Shown piece after piece: positions 11,116-18,694 of a stretch of DNA of 33,700 nt. The position numbers and the translations under genes were made by a program. The notes below the pieces were generated by a model. It did not search any database and had not been told where the DNA came from. It saw only the letters and a program-made list of their open reading frames with translations. This DNA is from Corynebacterium urealyticum (GTDB taxonomy: Bacteria; Actinomycetota; Actinomycetes; Mycobacteriales; Mycobacteriaceae): assembly GCA_020741275.1 (NCBI GenBank), contig DYZK01000030.1, positions 1 through 33,700 of the forward strand. The letters are read 5' to 3'. The first letter of the stretch is position 1, and each line of letters begins with the position of its first letter.

Positions 11116-12783
11116 ATGAGTGGATCGATTGTTGCCCTGCTCATCGGGCTAATTTTGCTCGTTGTGGCGGTGTGGTTGCTGAAGCACGCGAACTCCCAGG
11201 GGGAGTCCGGCGGTGCTGCGGCGACTAGGCGGTCGGTTCCTCCCGTTTCTGCCCTCCCGGACGCTGCCTCCAACGACGACGGCGACACAAACGGTACGGC
11301 GCGGGCCGCTGGGGCGGCGCCTGGTGCTGCCGATCGCAGCGGGGCAGCCGATGAGCGCTTCAGCCGTGCGGGCGAGGATGCTGCCACGGACCCGGCGGGG
11401 GAACAAGCCCAGCCAAAGGCTGAGCCAGAGCTGGCCCCGGAGGTCGACCAGGCCTCCGAGGAGGGGCCAGATATGGTGGCCGCCGCGACTGCCCAGGGCG
11501 GGTTGTTCGCCTCGATCCGCCGCCGGCGCCGCCAGTGGGCTGCCGCGAACGGGGCGGAGTACACCCGCGAGGACCTCGAACTGCCGCAGGAATGGCCGAT
11601 TGCCGCGTTGCACTCGGTGAATGTTTCCCCCGTGCGGGCCCTGGCCAAGGACGTGGTCAGCGGTTTCTGGGAGGGGCACGAGTACCACGTGGCAGACCTG
11701 GGCGAGGGTACGCTCATGGCGATGCGCCGGGCGGCCACGTCCCCGGTGACGGTGCACTATTCCCGCGAGCAGGGGGTGACAGAGGGGCTGCGCCGCTCCG
11801 AGCTGCTGGATCAGCCGCCTTATGCCGCCTATACCTCCGACGTGCGAGCACTCGACCGGATGCTGGATGTCCGGGTAGAGGACAGCCTCGCGGCATTGAG
11901 CCAGGTCGCCTCCGATGTGATCTGGGGCGGCGACTGGGTTGTCTTGAGCATTAGCCGGAAGCTGGATTTCAGCATCTGGCTACAGATCCTGCCGGAGCTG
12001 CTCTCCCTCGCACATGCGGCGATGGTTCTTCCACCACGCACGATGAGCGTGGTCCTGGAACTGGAGAACGCGGACCAGACGCGGGCGTTGCCGGGCTCAA
12101 CGGTCTCGCTCACTCCTGCCGGGGCGGAATCCGCTGACCGCCAGCAGGGTGAGGGGGAGTTGCAGGATAAGGCCGGCCGGGAGCGCGACGAGCGTAACGA
12201 GGAGCCGGTGGGGGAGAGGAGGTCGTGGCCGGGTTACCTGCGTCCGGTGGGGCAGACCTCCGCCGCGCCCGTGGAGGCGGGGGAACCAGGGGAGGCTGCC
12301 GTGCCGCCGAGCTCGGAATCGGACGCCGCGGAGGTTTATGCCGGCCAAGAAAGTGATGAATCAACTTTCTCCGATCGTCCGCATATCGAGCGTCCGGCTA
12401 ATCCGGTGGAATTCCCTCGCCGTTTCGATCGGGAGCGTGAGGCGAACCTGACTGATGATTTCGATGGCTCGGTGTTCGAAATGGATTCGGAGAATATTCC
12501 CCTCATTGGCGAGGATCCAGACCATATTTCTGCATCAGTCGGCCAGCGCCCGCAGGTTATTCGTGCAGATATTGAGAGGGCGCCCACGATCTTTAGCGAC
12601 GAATTGTCCGCTACCGCTGCAGAGCGACGGGGGCAGCGCCGCCGTAGCGGACGCCACCGCGCCCCGGATGCGCGTCATGCGTTACCGTCCCCGATTGAGC
12701 CGGTTGAGGCGGAGATTGAGCTGGTGGAAGCGGAAATCGTTGATCCGGATGACGGTGGGGGCGGGCATTCGGACGGGCGTTAG
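11116..12783 (+). CDS. Membrane-anchored corynebacterial protein, function unknown
   Basis: The protein has 555 residues. One N-terminal transmembrane helix (about 5-22) is followed by a long Ala/Glu/Asp-rich disordered stretch (about 28-120). A folded-looking central region spans about 125-325. It includes LELPQEWPIAALHSVNVSPV, GFWEGHEYHVADLGEGTL, a Trp-rich DVIWGGDWVVLSISRKLD, and LPPRTMSVVLELENA. The C-terminal 220 residues are again disordered and acidic, with an RRGQRRRSGRHRAPD patch near residue 515. I do not recognise a family and see no catalytic motif. With its single helix and no classical signal peptidase site, it may be anchored with a large cytoplasmic or extracytoplasmic domain; the topology is unclear. 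The codon pattern is that of a real gene across the whole length. It stands alone, downstream of the gcvH terminator. Confidence 0.85.
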   Translation: MSGSIVALLIGLILLVVAVWLLKHANSQGESGGAAATRRSVPPVSALPDAASNDDGDTNGTARAAGAAPGAADRSGAADERFSRAGEDAATDPAGEQAQPKAEPELAPEVDQASEEGPDMVAAATAQGGLFASIRRRRRQWAAANGAEYTREDLELPQEWPIAALHSVNVSPVRALAKDVVSGFWEGHEYHVADLGEGTLMAMRRAATSPVTVHYSREQGVTEGLRRSELLDQPPYAAYTSDVRALDRMLDVRVEDSLAALSQVASDVIWGGDWVVLSISRKLDFSIWLQILPELLSLAHAAMVLPPRTMSVVLELENADQTRALPGSTVSLTPAGAESADRQQGEGELQDKAGRERDERNEEPVGERRSWPGYLRPVGQTSAAPVEAGEPGEAAVPPSSESDAAEVYAGQESDESTFSDRPHIERPANPVEFPRRFDREREANLTDDFDGSVFEMDSENIPLIGEDPDHISASVGQRPQVIRADIERAPTIFSDELSATAAERRGQRRRSGRHRAPDARHALPSPIEPVEAEIELVEAEIVDPDDGGGGHSDGR

Positions 12784-12881
12784 CATCCCTAGGTAGCCAG
12801 TTATCTTCAGACCCGGGTGCGCGAGTAACCACGTGCTATCTGCGCCTTAATTTTCGAAAGGCGTACGCAGAAAAAGATTTC

Positions 12882-13211
12882 GTGCCATTCGGCTTCTGGG
12901 AGATTAAGCGCAAGGGCTCCCTGCCGAAGGCTGGCATCATCATGTCCCGCGTCGCAGGTCTGTTCCTGGGTGTTGACTTCACTGCCTGGAACTACTCGAT
13001 CTTCTACGTTGGCGCCGGCATCGCGGCCATCCTGCTGAACCTGCAGGTGATCGTCGTACCAATGCTCTCGGCGATCTTCGATAAGTGGCTAGGAAAGAAA
13101 CAAAAGACAGGCGATGTCGGTAACCCGGAGGACACAATCGAAGACGAACTCGTCCGAGAAGGCCTCGCTCCGGGACACTCACCAGATGAGGCCGAACCCA
13201 TTCGGGACTAA
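12882..13211 (+). CDS. Short membrane protein resembling two helices of an EamA transporter
   Basis: The protein has 109 residues from a GTG start. Residues about 20-68 (RVAGLFLGVDFTAWNYSIFY, then a small-residue helix with LLNLQVIVVPMLSAIF) look like helices 3-4 of an EamA/DMT-family metabolite transporter. Full family members have about ten helices and 280-300 residues. Here the first two helices and everything after the fourth are missing. A hydrophilic acidic tail (about 70-109) takes their place. It is either a transporter remnant still in frame or a true small membrane protein. The start is not firm: no good ribosome site precedes GTG 12882, and the frame is open upstream. The 98 bases before it contain a CTGCG/CGCAG hairpin (about 12841-12871). 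Confidence 0.65.
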   Translation: MPFGFWEIKRKGSLPKAGIIMSRVAGLFLGVDFTAWNYSIFYVGAGIAAILLNLQVIVVPMLSAIFDKWLGKKQKTGDVGNPEDTIEDELVREGLAPGHSPDEAEPIRD

Positions 13212-13214
13212 ACA

Positions 13215-13287
13215 AGCCCCTCCGGGGCTAAAAGAAGACTGTGACTCCGCTTCATACGGAAGTGTGACCACGAAAAGCTAGCGTGGT
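13215..13287 (+). repeat. Two small hairpins after the short membrane gene
   Basis: AGCCCC/GGGGCT around TCC, just after the stop at 13211, and GACCACG/CGTGGTC (about 13266-13287) form successive hairpins. Neither has a T-tract on the plus strand. They precede the strong terminator at 13306-13360 and may form a structured transcript end. I see no known RNA family in them. Confidence 0.4.
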
Positions 13288-13305
13288 CTGACCCTTCCAC
13301 GCGGC

Positions 13306-13360
13306 AACCCACCCAATGGCCCTCGCTGAACGCGAGGCCCACTGGGTGGGTTTTGTTTTT
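13306..13360 (+). terminator. Strong rho-independent terminator upstream of pyrE
   Basis: AACCCACCCA (13306-13315) pairs with TGGGTGGGTT (13343-13352). An inner CCTCGC/GCGAGG stem sits within, and a T-rich tail (TTTTGTTTTT) follows. It ends transcription from the short membrane gene, so pyrE must have its own promoter in the 60 bases that remain. Confidence 0.9.
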
Positions 13361-13420
13361 CCTGCGGTAACTTAAAGAGCAGCAAAGCTTTGATCCCCTC
13401 CTTCGGAAGGAACGCGTCCC

Positions 13421-13978
13421 ATGGCCCAGGAAACCCCCTCCGTCGACCGCGTCGCCGCTGCGCGACTCGCTGAGCTCGTCAAGGAGCTCGCCGTCGTCCA
13501 CGGCAAAGTCACCCTCTCCTCCGGCAAGGAGGCCGACTACTACGTCGACCTGCGCCGCGCCACCCTGCACGCGGAGGCCTCCAAGCTCATCGGCCAGCTC
13601 CTGCGCCAGCTGACCAGCGACTGGGAGTACACCAACGTCGGCGGGCTGACCCTCGGCGCCGACCCGGTCGCCACCGCGATCATGCACGCCGGCGAGGGGG
13701 TCGATTCCTTCGTCGTTCGCAAGGAAGCCAAGAAGCACGGCATGCAGCGCCGCATCGAAGGCCCGGATATCACCGGCAAGAACGTGCTCATCGTCGAGGA
13801 CACCACGACCACGGGCAACTCCCCACTCACCGCAGTGGCTGCCGCCCGGGAAGCCGGGGCGAACGTTGTCGGCGTGGCGACGGTCGTGGACCGCGACACC
13901 GGTGCCCGCGACGTCATCGAGGCGGAGGGCCTGGAATACCGCCCGCTGCTCGGCCTGGCTGACCTCGGCCTGAACTAG
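13421..13978 (+). CDS. pyrE: Orotate phosphoribosyltransferase
   Basis: PyrE converts orotate and PRPP to orotidine 5'-phosphate in pyrimidine synthesis in the cytosol. The protein has 185 residues, as expected. It has the substrate-binding LSSGKEADYYVDLRRATL (32-50), GGLTLGADPVATA (74-86), and the PRPP-binding motif VLIVEDTTTTGNS (122-134). Flexible-loop residues FVVRKEAKKHG (97-107) contain the catalytic lysines. The ATG at 13421 follows GGAAGGA with a nine-base gap. That ribosome site lies in a small palindrome (13399-13411) that could partly mask it. The next gene starts 58 bases after the stop. Confidence 0.96.
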   Translation: MAQETPSVDRVAAARLAELVKELAVVHGKVTLSSGKEADYYVDLRRATLHAEASKLIGQLLRQLTSDWEYTNVGGLTLGADPVATAIMHAGEGVDSFVVRKEAKKHGMQRRIEGPDITGKNVLIVEDTTTTGNSPLTAVAAAREAGANVVGVATVVDRDTGARDVIEAEGLEYRPLLGLADLGLN

Positions 13979-14036
13979 GCCTGTCCACCGCCGCGGTGGC
14001 ACGATGGCCGCCCCGAGAAACCACAAGGAGACCCCG

Positions 14037-14906
14037 ATGCGCAGCACCCTGATAAAGAACCGACTTTTCAGCCACGTGCTGGAGCGAGCTGCCGAAGGCG
14101 CCCACGCCCTGCGCACCGCCGCACGCCACCCACACCCGGGGCGCATCGCCTACCTGGCCGCCGGGGCCGTCTCCGTCGCTGCCGCGGCGACGCGCTCGGA
14201 CCGCATCACGCGAGCAGTGAAGCCAACGCTCATGCCCTTGCTCGCGAGCACCGTCCTCGCGCCCGGCGCCACCGCAGATAACCCGCGCTCCTGGCGCAAT
14301 ATCCGAACCCCCAACGCGGGGCAGGCGCTTCTCCTGGCTGGTCTCGTGGGCGGCTGGCTGGGGGATATCACGCTGATGAATACCCAGTCCCGCAGCCCGG
14401 AACCGGCCGAACGCGCCACAAACCTCAACCGGGGTGCAGCGTGGTTCAGCGCCAACCAGCTGGCCTATATCTGGCTGCTCGCCAAGCGGGGCGCCCGGCC
14501 TTCCCCAACGGTCGCCGCGGCCCACCTGCCGGTACTGGCGACGGGGCTGGGGCTGGCCAGCTGGAAGCTGCCACAAGCCCTGCCCGCAGCGGGCGGCTAC
14601 GGCTCGCTCCTGGGGGCTACCAATGTGCTGGCCCAGGATTCGGCCATCCTTCGCGACACCCCAGAGGCAACCCCCGAGGACTACGGCCATGCCCTCGGCG
14701 GAACGCTCTTCCTGCTCTCCGACGCCCTGATCCTCAACCGCCTCACCCTGTTGAAGCACGCGCAGCGCCCCACCGCGCCCACGGCTCTCAAGATCATCGA
14801 CGCGCTCACCGACGGCGCGGTCATGGCGACCTACGTCATCGCGCAGCTGCTGCTCGTCGACGGCATCAATGGCGCCCTGCGTCAGAAGAAAGAAAAGACC
14901 GCGTAG
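14037..14906 (+). CDS. YhhN-family membrane protein (lysoplasmalogenase-like)
   Basis: The protein has 289 residues and seven to eight predicted helices. The hallmarks of the YhhN/TMEM86 family are present: LVGGWLGDITLM (about residues 101-112), and GHALGGTLFLLSDALILNR near residue 235, with the conserved Asp and Ser-Asp expected in this family. Human TMEM86B hydrolyses lysoplasmalogen; bacterial members are mostly uncharacterised, so the substrate is inferred only by family. Residues 1-30 are a basic N-terminal extension. I chose ATG 14037 because AAGGAG lies six bases upstream; the in-frame ATG 14004 lacks one. The stop TAG overlaps the following GTG start by one base, so translation of the methyltransferase gene is coupled to it. 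Confidence 0.83.
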   Translation: MRSTLIKNRLFSHVLERAAEGAHALRTAARHPHPGRIAYLAAGAVSVAAAATRSDRITRAVKPTLMPLLASTVLAPGATADNPRSWRNIRTPNAGQALLLAGLVGGWLGDITLMNTQSRSPEPAERATNLNRGAAWFSANQLAYIWLLAKRGARPSPTVAAAHLPVLATGLGLASWKLPQALPAAGGYGSLLGATNVLAQDSAILRDTPEATPEDYGHALGGTLFLLSDALILNRLTLLKHAQRPTAPTALKIIDALTDGAVMATYVIAQLLLVDGINGALRQKKEKTA

Positions 14907-15637
14907 TGAGCCACGAAGACAAGCCGGACATCACGCAGCCAGGCCATCAGCCGGCCCAGCAACCGCAACCCAACGGCCCCTCCGGAAAGGGGCCGACCGA
15001 GTGGTTCGCATCCCGCGTCGGCGTCGGCCCCTGGGAGCAGGAATACCCCGGGGTGCCGCTGCCCACGGAAGAACACTTCGACCCGGAACTGCTCGCACAC
15101 GGTGACCGTCGCAACGTCGTCGACGCCTACCGCTACTGGAAGATGGACGCCATCGTTGCGGACATCGACTCCCGCCGACACGAATTGCACATCGCCATCG
15201 AGAACTTCGAGAACGACGCCAACATCGGCACCGTCGTCCGGACCGCCAACGCCTTCGCGGTGGATACGGTCCACATCGTCGGGCGCAAGCGCTGGAACCG
15301 ACGGGGAGCGATGGTCACCGATCGCTACCAGCACCTCGAGCACCACAAGACCGTCGCCGAGGTACTGGACTATGCGGCGGAGCGGGACCTGGCGGTCGTC
15401 GCCGTGGACAATACTCCCGGCTCCGTGCCCCTGGAAACTGCCGAGCTGCCGCGCCGCTGCCTCCTGCTGTTTGGCCAGGAAGGGCCCGGCGTGACTGAGG
15501 AGGCGCAGCGCGGGGCGCGGATGACCGTCTCCATCGCGCAGTTCGGATCCACTCGCTCGATCAACGCGGGCGTGGCGGCGGGGATCGCGATGCACGCCTG
15601 GATCCGGCAGCACGCGGACCTCTCCCAGGCCTGGTAA
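14906..15637 (+). CDS. TrmH/SpoU-family RNA 2'-O-methyltransferase
   Basis: This 243-residue SPOUT methyltransferase uses S-adenosylmethionine to methylate ribose 2'-O in tRNA or rRNA. All three family motifs are clear: motif 1 NDANIGTVVRTANAF (103-117), motif 2 LLLFGQEGPGV (186-196) and motif 3 SIAQFGSTRSINAGVAAGIA (209-228), which forms the knot that binds AdoMet. The first 40 residues are Pro/Gln-rich and probably disordered. The target nucleotide cannot be told from sequence. The start is GTG 14906, sharing one base with the stop codon of the YhhN gene. The long upstream extension of this frame is only a shadow of that gene. Confidence 0.93.
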   Translation: MSHEDKPDITQPGHQPAQQPQPNGPSGKGPTEWFASRVGVGPWEQEYPGVPLPTEEHFDPELLAHGDRRNVVDAYRYWKMDAIVADIDSRRHELHIAIENFENDANIGTVVRTANAFAVDTVHIVGRKRWNRRGAMVTDRYQHLEHHKTVAEVLDYAAERDLAVVAVDNTPGSVPLETAELPRRCLLLFGQEGPGVTEEAQRGARMTVSIAQFGSTRSINAGVAAGIAMHAWIRQHADLSQAW

Positions 15638-15686
15638 AAGCTGCAAAACTTCGCGAAAATCGCCCGGATTGGGCAGACTTAAAGGC

Positions 15687-16868
15687 GTGCACGAACGTTG
15701 GGATCACCGGGCCGATCTGGCCCAGCAAGCAATCACGGACCGCCACGCCTCGAAAGTATGGGGTGTGCCGCGGACCAATCTTGCCGTGATCGCCTGGCCA
15801 CCCCTGGCCCGGGACAAGGCCTTTTACCGCTGGCACTACTGGTGGCAGGCCCACTACGTGGACTGCCAGGTGGACGCCACGCGCCGCCGCCCATCCAAGG
15901 CCCGCCAACGTGAACTGCGGGCCACGCTGCGTGGCATGCGGCTGCGCAACCTCGCGCCCCTGACGCGGAATAACTACTACGACGACAAGGCCTGGCTCGC
16001 GCTGGCCATGTGGCGTGCGGAGCAGTACACCAAGGTCAAGCGCGTCTCCGCCCGCAAGGACCTGGAGGAGAACATCCTGGAGGGCGTGGACTCGCTCACG
16101 GGCGTGCTGCCGTGGCGCAGCAACGAGACCTTCTACAACGTCCCCACGAACGGGCCGGTCGCGATCATGGCCGCCCGCACCGGGCGCCTCGATCTAGCTC
16201 GTCAGCTGGTCGACTGGATCTGGGAGAACATGCTCAACGAGGACGGCCTGGTCATGGACGGGCTGTGGATGCGCATGAACGGCCCCGTCCCCGAACCAAC
16301 GATTCACAGCTACTGCCAGGGCGTTGCCCTCGGGGCTTGTGTCGAGCTGGCCGTCGCCGAGCGCGAGCAGGCCAGCGTCGGGGAGGGCGAGGTCTCGGAG
16401 GTCGGGATGGATTATATTTACCGCGCCTGCGGCCTCATCGACGCGATCTCCGAGCACCTGACCAACTCCAATGACGTCATCAACGCCTCCACCGCCGGCG
16501 GTGACGGCGGCCTGTTCAACGGCATTCTGGTCCGCTACCTCGCGCTCGCGGTGGAGAAGTTGCCGGAGCTGGGACCACGGACCCGCAAGGCCCGCTCCCA
16601 GGCGCGCAGAATCGTCCTGCAGTCCGCCGAGTCCGCCTGGCGCTTCCGTCTGGAAGTGGACGGGCTGCCTGTCTTCCCCTCCCGGTGGGATCGGGACGCG
16701 ACGTTGCCGCATTCCGGTGGCCTGGTTGGTGCGACGATCGCCGGGGCGGTGGCTAGTTCCGACATCGCGGAACGGGACCTTTCTGTGCAGCTTTCCGGAT
16801 GGAAGCTGATGGAGGCTGCCGCGCGCATCACGGCGCTGGAGGCTGCCCAGCACGAGCAGCGTAACTAG
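15687..16868 (+). CDS. Glycoside hydrolase family 76 protein (alpha-1,6-mannanase-like)
   Basis: The protein has 393 residues with an (alpha/alpha)6-barrel-like pattern of alternating helices. The family signature NNYYDDKAWLALAM (Asp99-Asp100) is present. So are SLTGVLPWRSNETFYNVPTN, PVAIMAARTG, and SYCQGVALGACVEL, which corresponds to the YNQG segment of GH76 enzymes. No signal peptide or anchor is visible, which is unusual for an enzyme that would act on wall mannan. It may be cytoplasmic and act on a mannoside, or have lost hydrolase activity. GTG 15687 is preferred because a -10-like CAGACT ends seven bases before it; the upstream TTG at 15669 is less likely. The gene follows the methyltransferase by 49 bases. 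Confidence 0.85.
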   Translation: MHERWDHRADLAQQAITDRHASKVWGVPRTNLAVIAWPPLARDKAFYRWHYWWQAHYVDCQVDATRRRPSKARQRELRATLRGMRLRNLAPLTRNNYYDDKAWLALAMWRAEQYTKVKRVSARKDLEENILEGVDSLTGVLPWRSNETFYNVPTNGPVAIMAARTGRLDLARQLVDWIWENMLNEDGLVMDGLWMRMNGPVPEPTIHSYCQGVALGACVELAVAEREQASVGEGEVSEVGMDYIYRACGLIDAISEHLTNSNDVINASTAGGDGGLFNGILVRYLALAVEKLPELGPRTRKARSQARRIVLQSAESAWRFRLEVDGLPVFPSRWDRDATLPHSGGLVGATIAGAVASSDIAERDLSVQLSGWKLMEAAARITALEAAQHEQRN

Positions 16869-16971
16869 CGCCCCAGCTTTTAGAGAATCCCTGGTCGTAG
16901 GGGGTTCCTTGCCACGCGACTTTGCTGCGTGCCCCCTCAAACGGGCGGGGACCGGCGGGGCTGCCGACGCG

Positions 16972-16993
16972 TAGAATGAAGTGCAGGCATAAT
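16972..16993 (+). promoter_or_regulatory. Candidate -10 elements for fda
   Basis: TAGAAT (16972-16977) and CATAAT (16988-16993) both fit an actinobacterial -10 element. They lie 67-88 bases upstream of the fda start. A clear -35 partner was not found for either. The imperfect hairpin at 16884-16906, just before this region, may end the preceding transcript. Confidence 0.4.
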
Positions 16994-17059
16994 TCAGGTG
17001 AGTAAATCATGCTGAGCGGGTGGCCCACGCTGCCCCGAAGCGGCACTTAGGAGGCATCA

Positions 17060-18094
17060 ATGGCAATTGCAACCCCGGACGTCTACCGCGACATGCTGGA
17101 CAAGGCCAAGGAGGGTGGCTTCGCTTACCCAGCGATTAACTGCACCTCCTCCGAGACCATCAACGCAGCCCTGAAGGGCTTCGCGGATGCCGAGTCCGAC
17201 GGCATCATCCAGTTTTCCATCGGTGGCGCGGAGTTCGGTTCCGGCCTGAATGTGAAGAACATGGTGGCGGGCGCCGAAGCGCTCGCGGCATTCACCCACG
17301 AGGCTGCGAAGCACTATGGCGTGAATGTCGCGCTGCACACCGACCACTGCCAGAAGGAGAAGCTGGATACCTTCGTCCTGCCGCTGCTGGAGATCTCCCG
17401 CAAGCGCGTCGAAGCCGGTGAGAACCCGCTGTTCCAGTCCCACATGTGGGACGGCTCCGCCACCCCGATCGATGAGAACCTGCAGATCGCCAAGGACCTG
17501 CTCGACAAGTCCGTCGCCGCAAACATCATCCTCGAGGTCGAGATCGGCGTCGTCGGTGGCGAGGAAGACGGGGTTTCCGCCGACCCGAACGCAAACCTCT
17601 ACACCACCGAAGAGGACTTCGAGAAGACCATCGACGTCCTCGGCCTGGGGGAGAAGGGCCGCTACCTGCTGGCCGCAACCTTCGGCAACGTCCACGGCAT
17701 CTACAAGCCGGGCAACGTGAAGCTGCGCCCAGAGGTCCTGGACATGGGCCAGAAGGTCGCGGAGAAGAAGCTGGGCCTGGCTGAGGGCACCAACCCATTC
17801 GACTTCGTCTTCCACGGCGGCTCCGGCTCCGAGAAGGAGAAGATCGAGGAGTCCCTGCGCTACGGCGTCATCAAGATGAACATCGACACCGACACGCAGT
17901 ACTCCTTCACCAACCCGGTTGCCCGCCACATGTTTGAAAACTACGACGGCGTGTTCAAGATCGACGGCGAGGTCGGTAACAAGAAGGTCTTCGACCCGCG
18001 CTCCTACCTGCGCAAGGCCGAGCAGGCGATGTCCGAGCGCATCGTCGAGGCCTGCCAGGACCTGCGCTCCGCAGGCAACACGCTGGGCAAGTAA
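17060..18094 (+). CDS. fda: Class II fructose-bisphosphate aldolase
   Basis: This enzyme reversibly splits fructose 1,6-bisphosphate into dihydroxyacetone phosphate and glyceraldehyde 3-phosphate, using zinc. The protein has 344 residues, normal for the class IIA (FbaA) group. Features seen are FAYPAINCTS near the start, ALHTDHC (91-97), in which Asp95 is catalytic and His96 binds zinc, VHGIYKPGNVKL with a further zinc His, FHGGSGSEKEKI, and the KMNIDTDTQYSF phosphate-binding segment. ATG 17060 follows AGGAGG with a five-base gap, a strong ribosome site that fits a highly expressed glycolytic gene. A DUF3151 gene follows 71 bases later, a pairing I also recall near fba in mycobacteria. Confidence 0.97.
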   Translation: MAIATPDVYRDMLDKAKEGGFAYPAINCTSSETINAALKGFADAESDGIIQFSIGGAEFGSGLNVKNMVAGAEALAAFTHEAAKHYGVNVALHTDHCQKEKLDTFVLPLLEISRKRVEAGENPLFQSHMWDGSATPIDENLQIAKDLLDKSVAANIILEVEIGVVGGEEDGVSADPNANLYTTEEDFEKTIDVLGLGEKGRYLLAATFGNVHGIYKPGNVKLRPEVLDMGQKVAEKKLGLAEGTNPFDFVFHGGSGSEKEKIEESLRYGVIKMNIDTDTQYSFTNPVARHMFENYDGVFKIDGEVGNKKVFDPRSYLRKAEQAMSERIVEACQDLRSAGNTLGK

Positions 18095-18108
18095 ACCCCG
18101 CTTCAGCT

Positions 18109-18135
18109 GGCGCGGGCAGTGAATGCTCCCGCGCC
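18109..18135 (+). repeat. Perfect GC-rich hairpin between fda and the DUF3151 gene
   Basis: GGCGCGGG (18109-18116) pairs with CCCGCGCC (18128-18135) across an 11-base loop. No T-tract follows. It begins 15 bases past the fda stop. It could protect the fda mRNA end or reduce read-through into the next gene. Confidence 0.6.
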
Positions 18136-18165
18136 GAAGTAATAACTGATCAGGAGGAAGAACCA

Positions 18166-18627
18166 ATGGCTGAACAACTGCGTACCGGTCGTGATCTCTT
18201 CGGTGCCGAGCACCCTGAGGTTCGCCTGCCGGAGGAACTGACCAGCGCCGTCACCGCCGATGACGCGGGCGCGGACCTGGAATCGCTGGCGAAGATCGCG
18301 AAGGCCAACCCGAAGGACTCCGGGGCGTGGGCCGCGCTGGCCTTCCGCCTGATCGAGGCCGACGAGCCGGTCACCGCCTACGCCTGCGCCCGCACCGGCT
18401 ACCACCGGGGCCTGGATGCGCTGCGCGGCAACGGCTGGCGGGGCACCGGCCCGGTGCCGTGGGATCACGTCCCCAACCAGGGTGTGCTCCGCGCGATCGG
18501 CGCGCTCGTCGTCGCCGCGAAGCGTATCAACGAGGACGATGAGGTCATCCGCTGCCTCAACCTGCTCAACGACTGCGACCCCGCGGCCGTGCCGGCGATG
18601 AACCTCGAGGACGTCGACAAGCTGTAA
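18166..18627 (+). CDS. DUF3151 family protein
   Basis: The protein has 153 residues and is soluble, belonging to an actinobacterial family of unknown function. Segments typical of it are FGAEHPEVRLPEE near the start, DSGAWAALAF, AYACARTGYHRGLDALRGNGW, and GPVPWDHVPNQGVLRAI. The helical pattern with repeated Ala is reminiscent of TPR-like folds, but this is only an impression. ATG 18166 follows AGGAGG with an eight-base gap. Its place directly after fda, separated by a GC-rich hairpin, suggests it can be read from the aldolase promoter. No biochemical role should be assumed from that position. Confidence 0.88.
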   Translation: MAEQLRTGRDLFGAEHPEVRLPEELTSAVTADDAGADLESLAKIAKANPKDSGAWAALAFRLIEADEPVTAYACARTGYHRGLDALRGNGWRGTGPVPWDHVPNQGVLRAIGALVVAAKRINEDDEVIRCLNLLNDCDPAAVPAMNLEDVDKL

Positions 18628-18694
18628 AGGCTGGCCATCTGGCTCTCAGCCCTTCGTGCCCGAGGCCACAGGCGGACGTGGCACACTGAAGGGC

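Noticed and set aside
17057..18166. A 369-codon minus-strand frame almost matching fda
   Set aside because: It mirrors fda exactly and lacks a ribosome site or recognisable domains.
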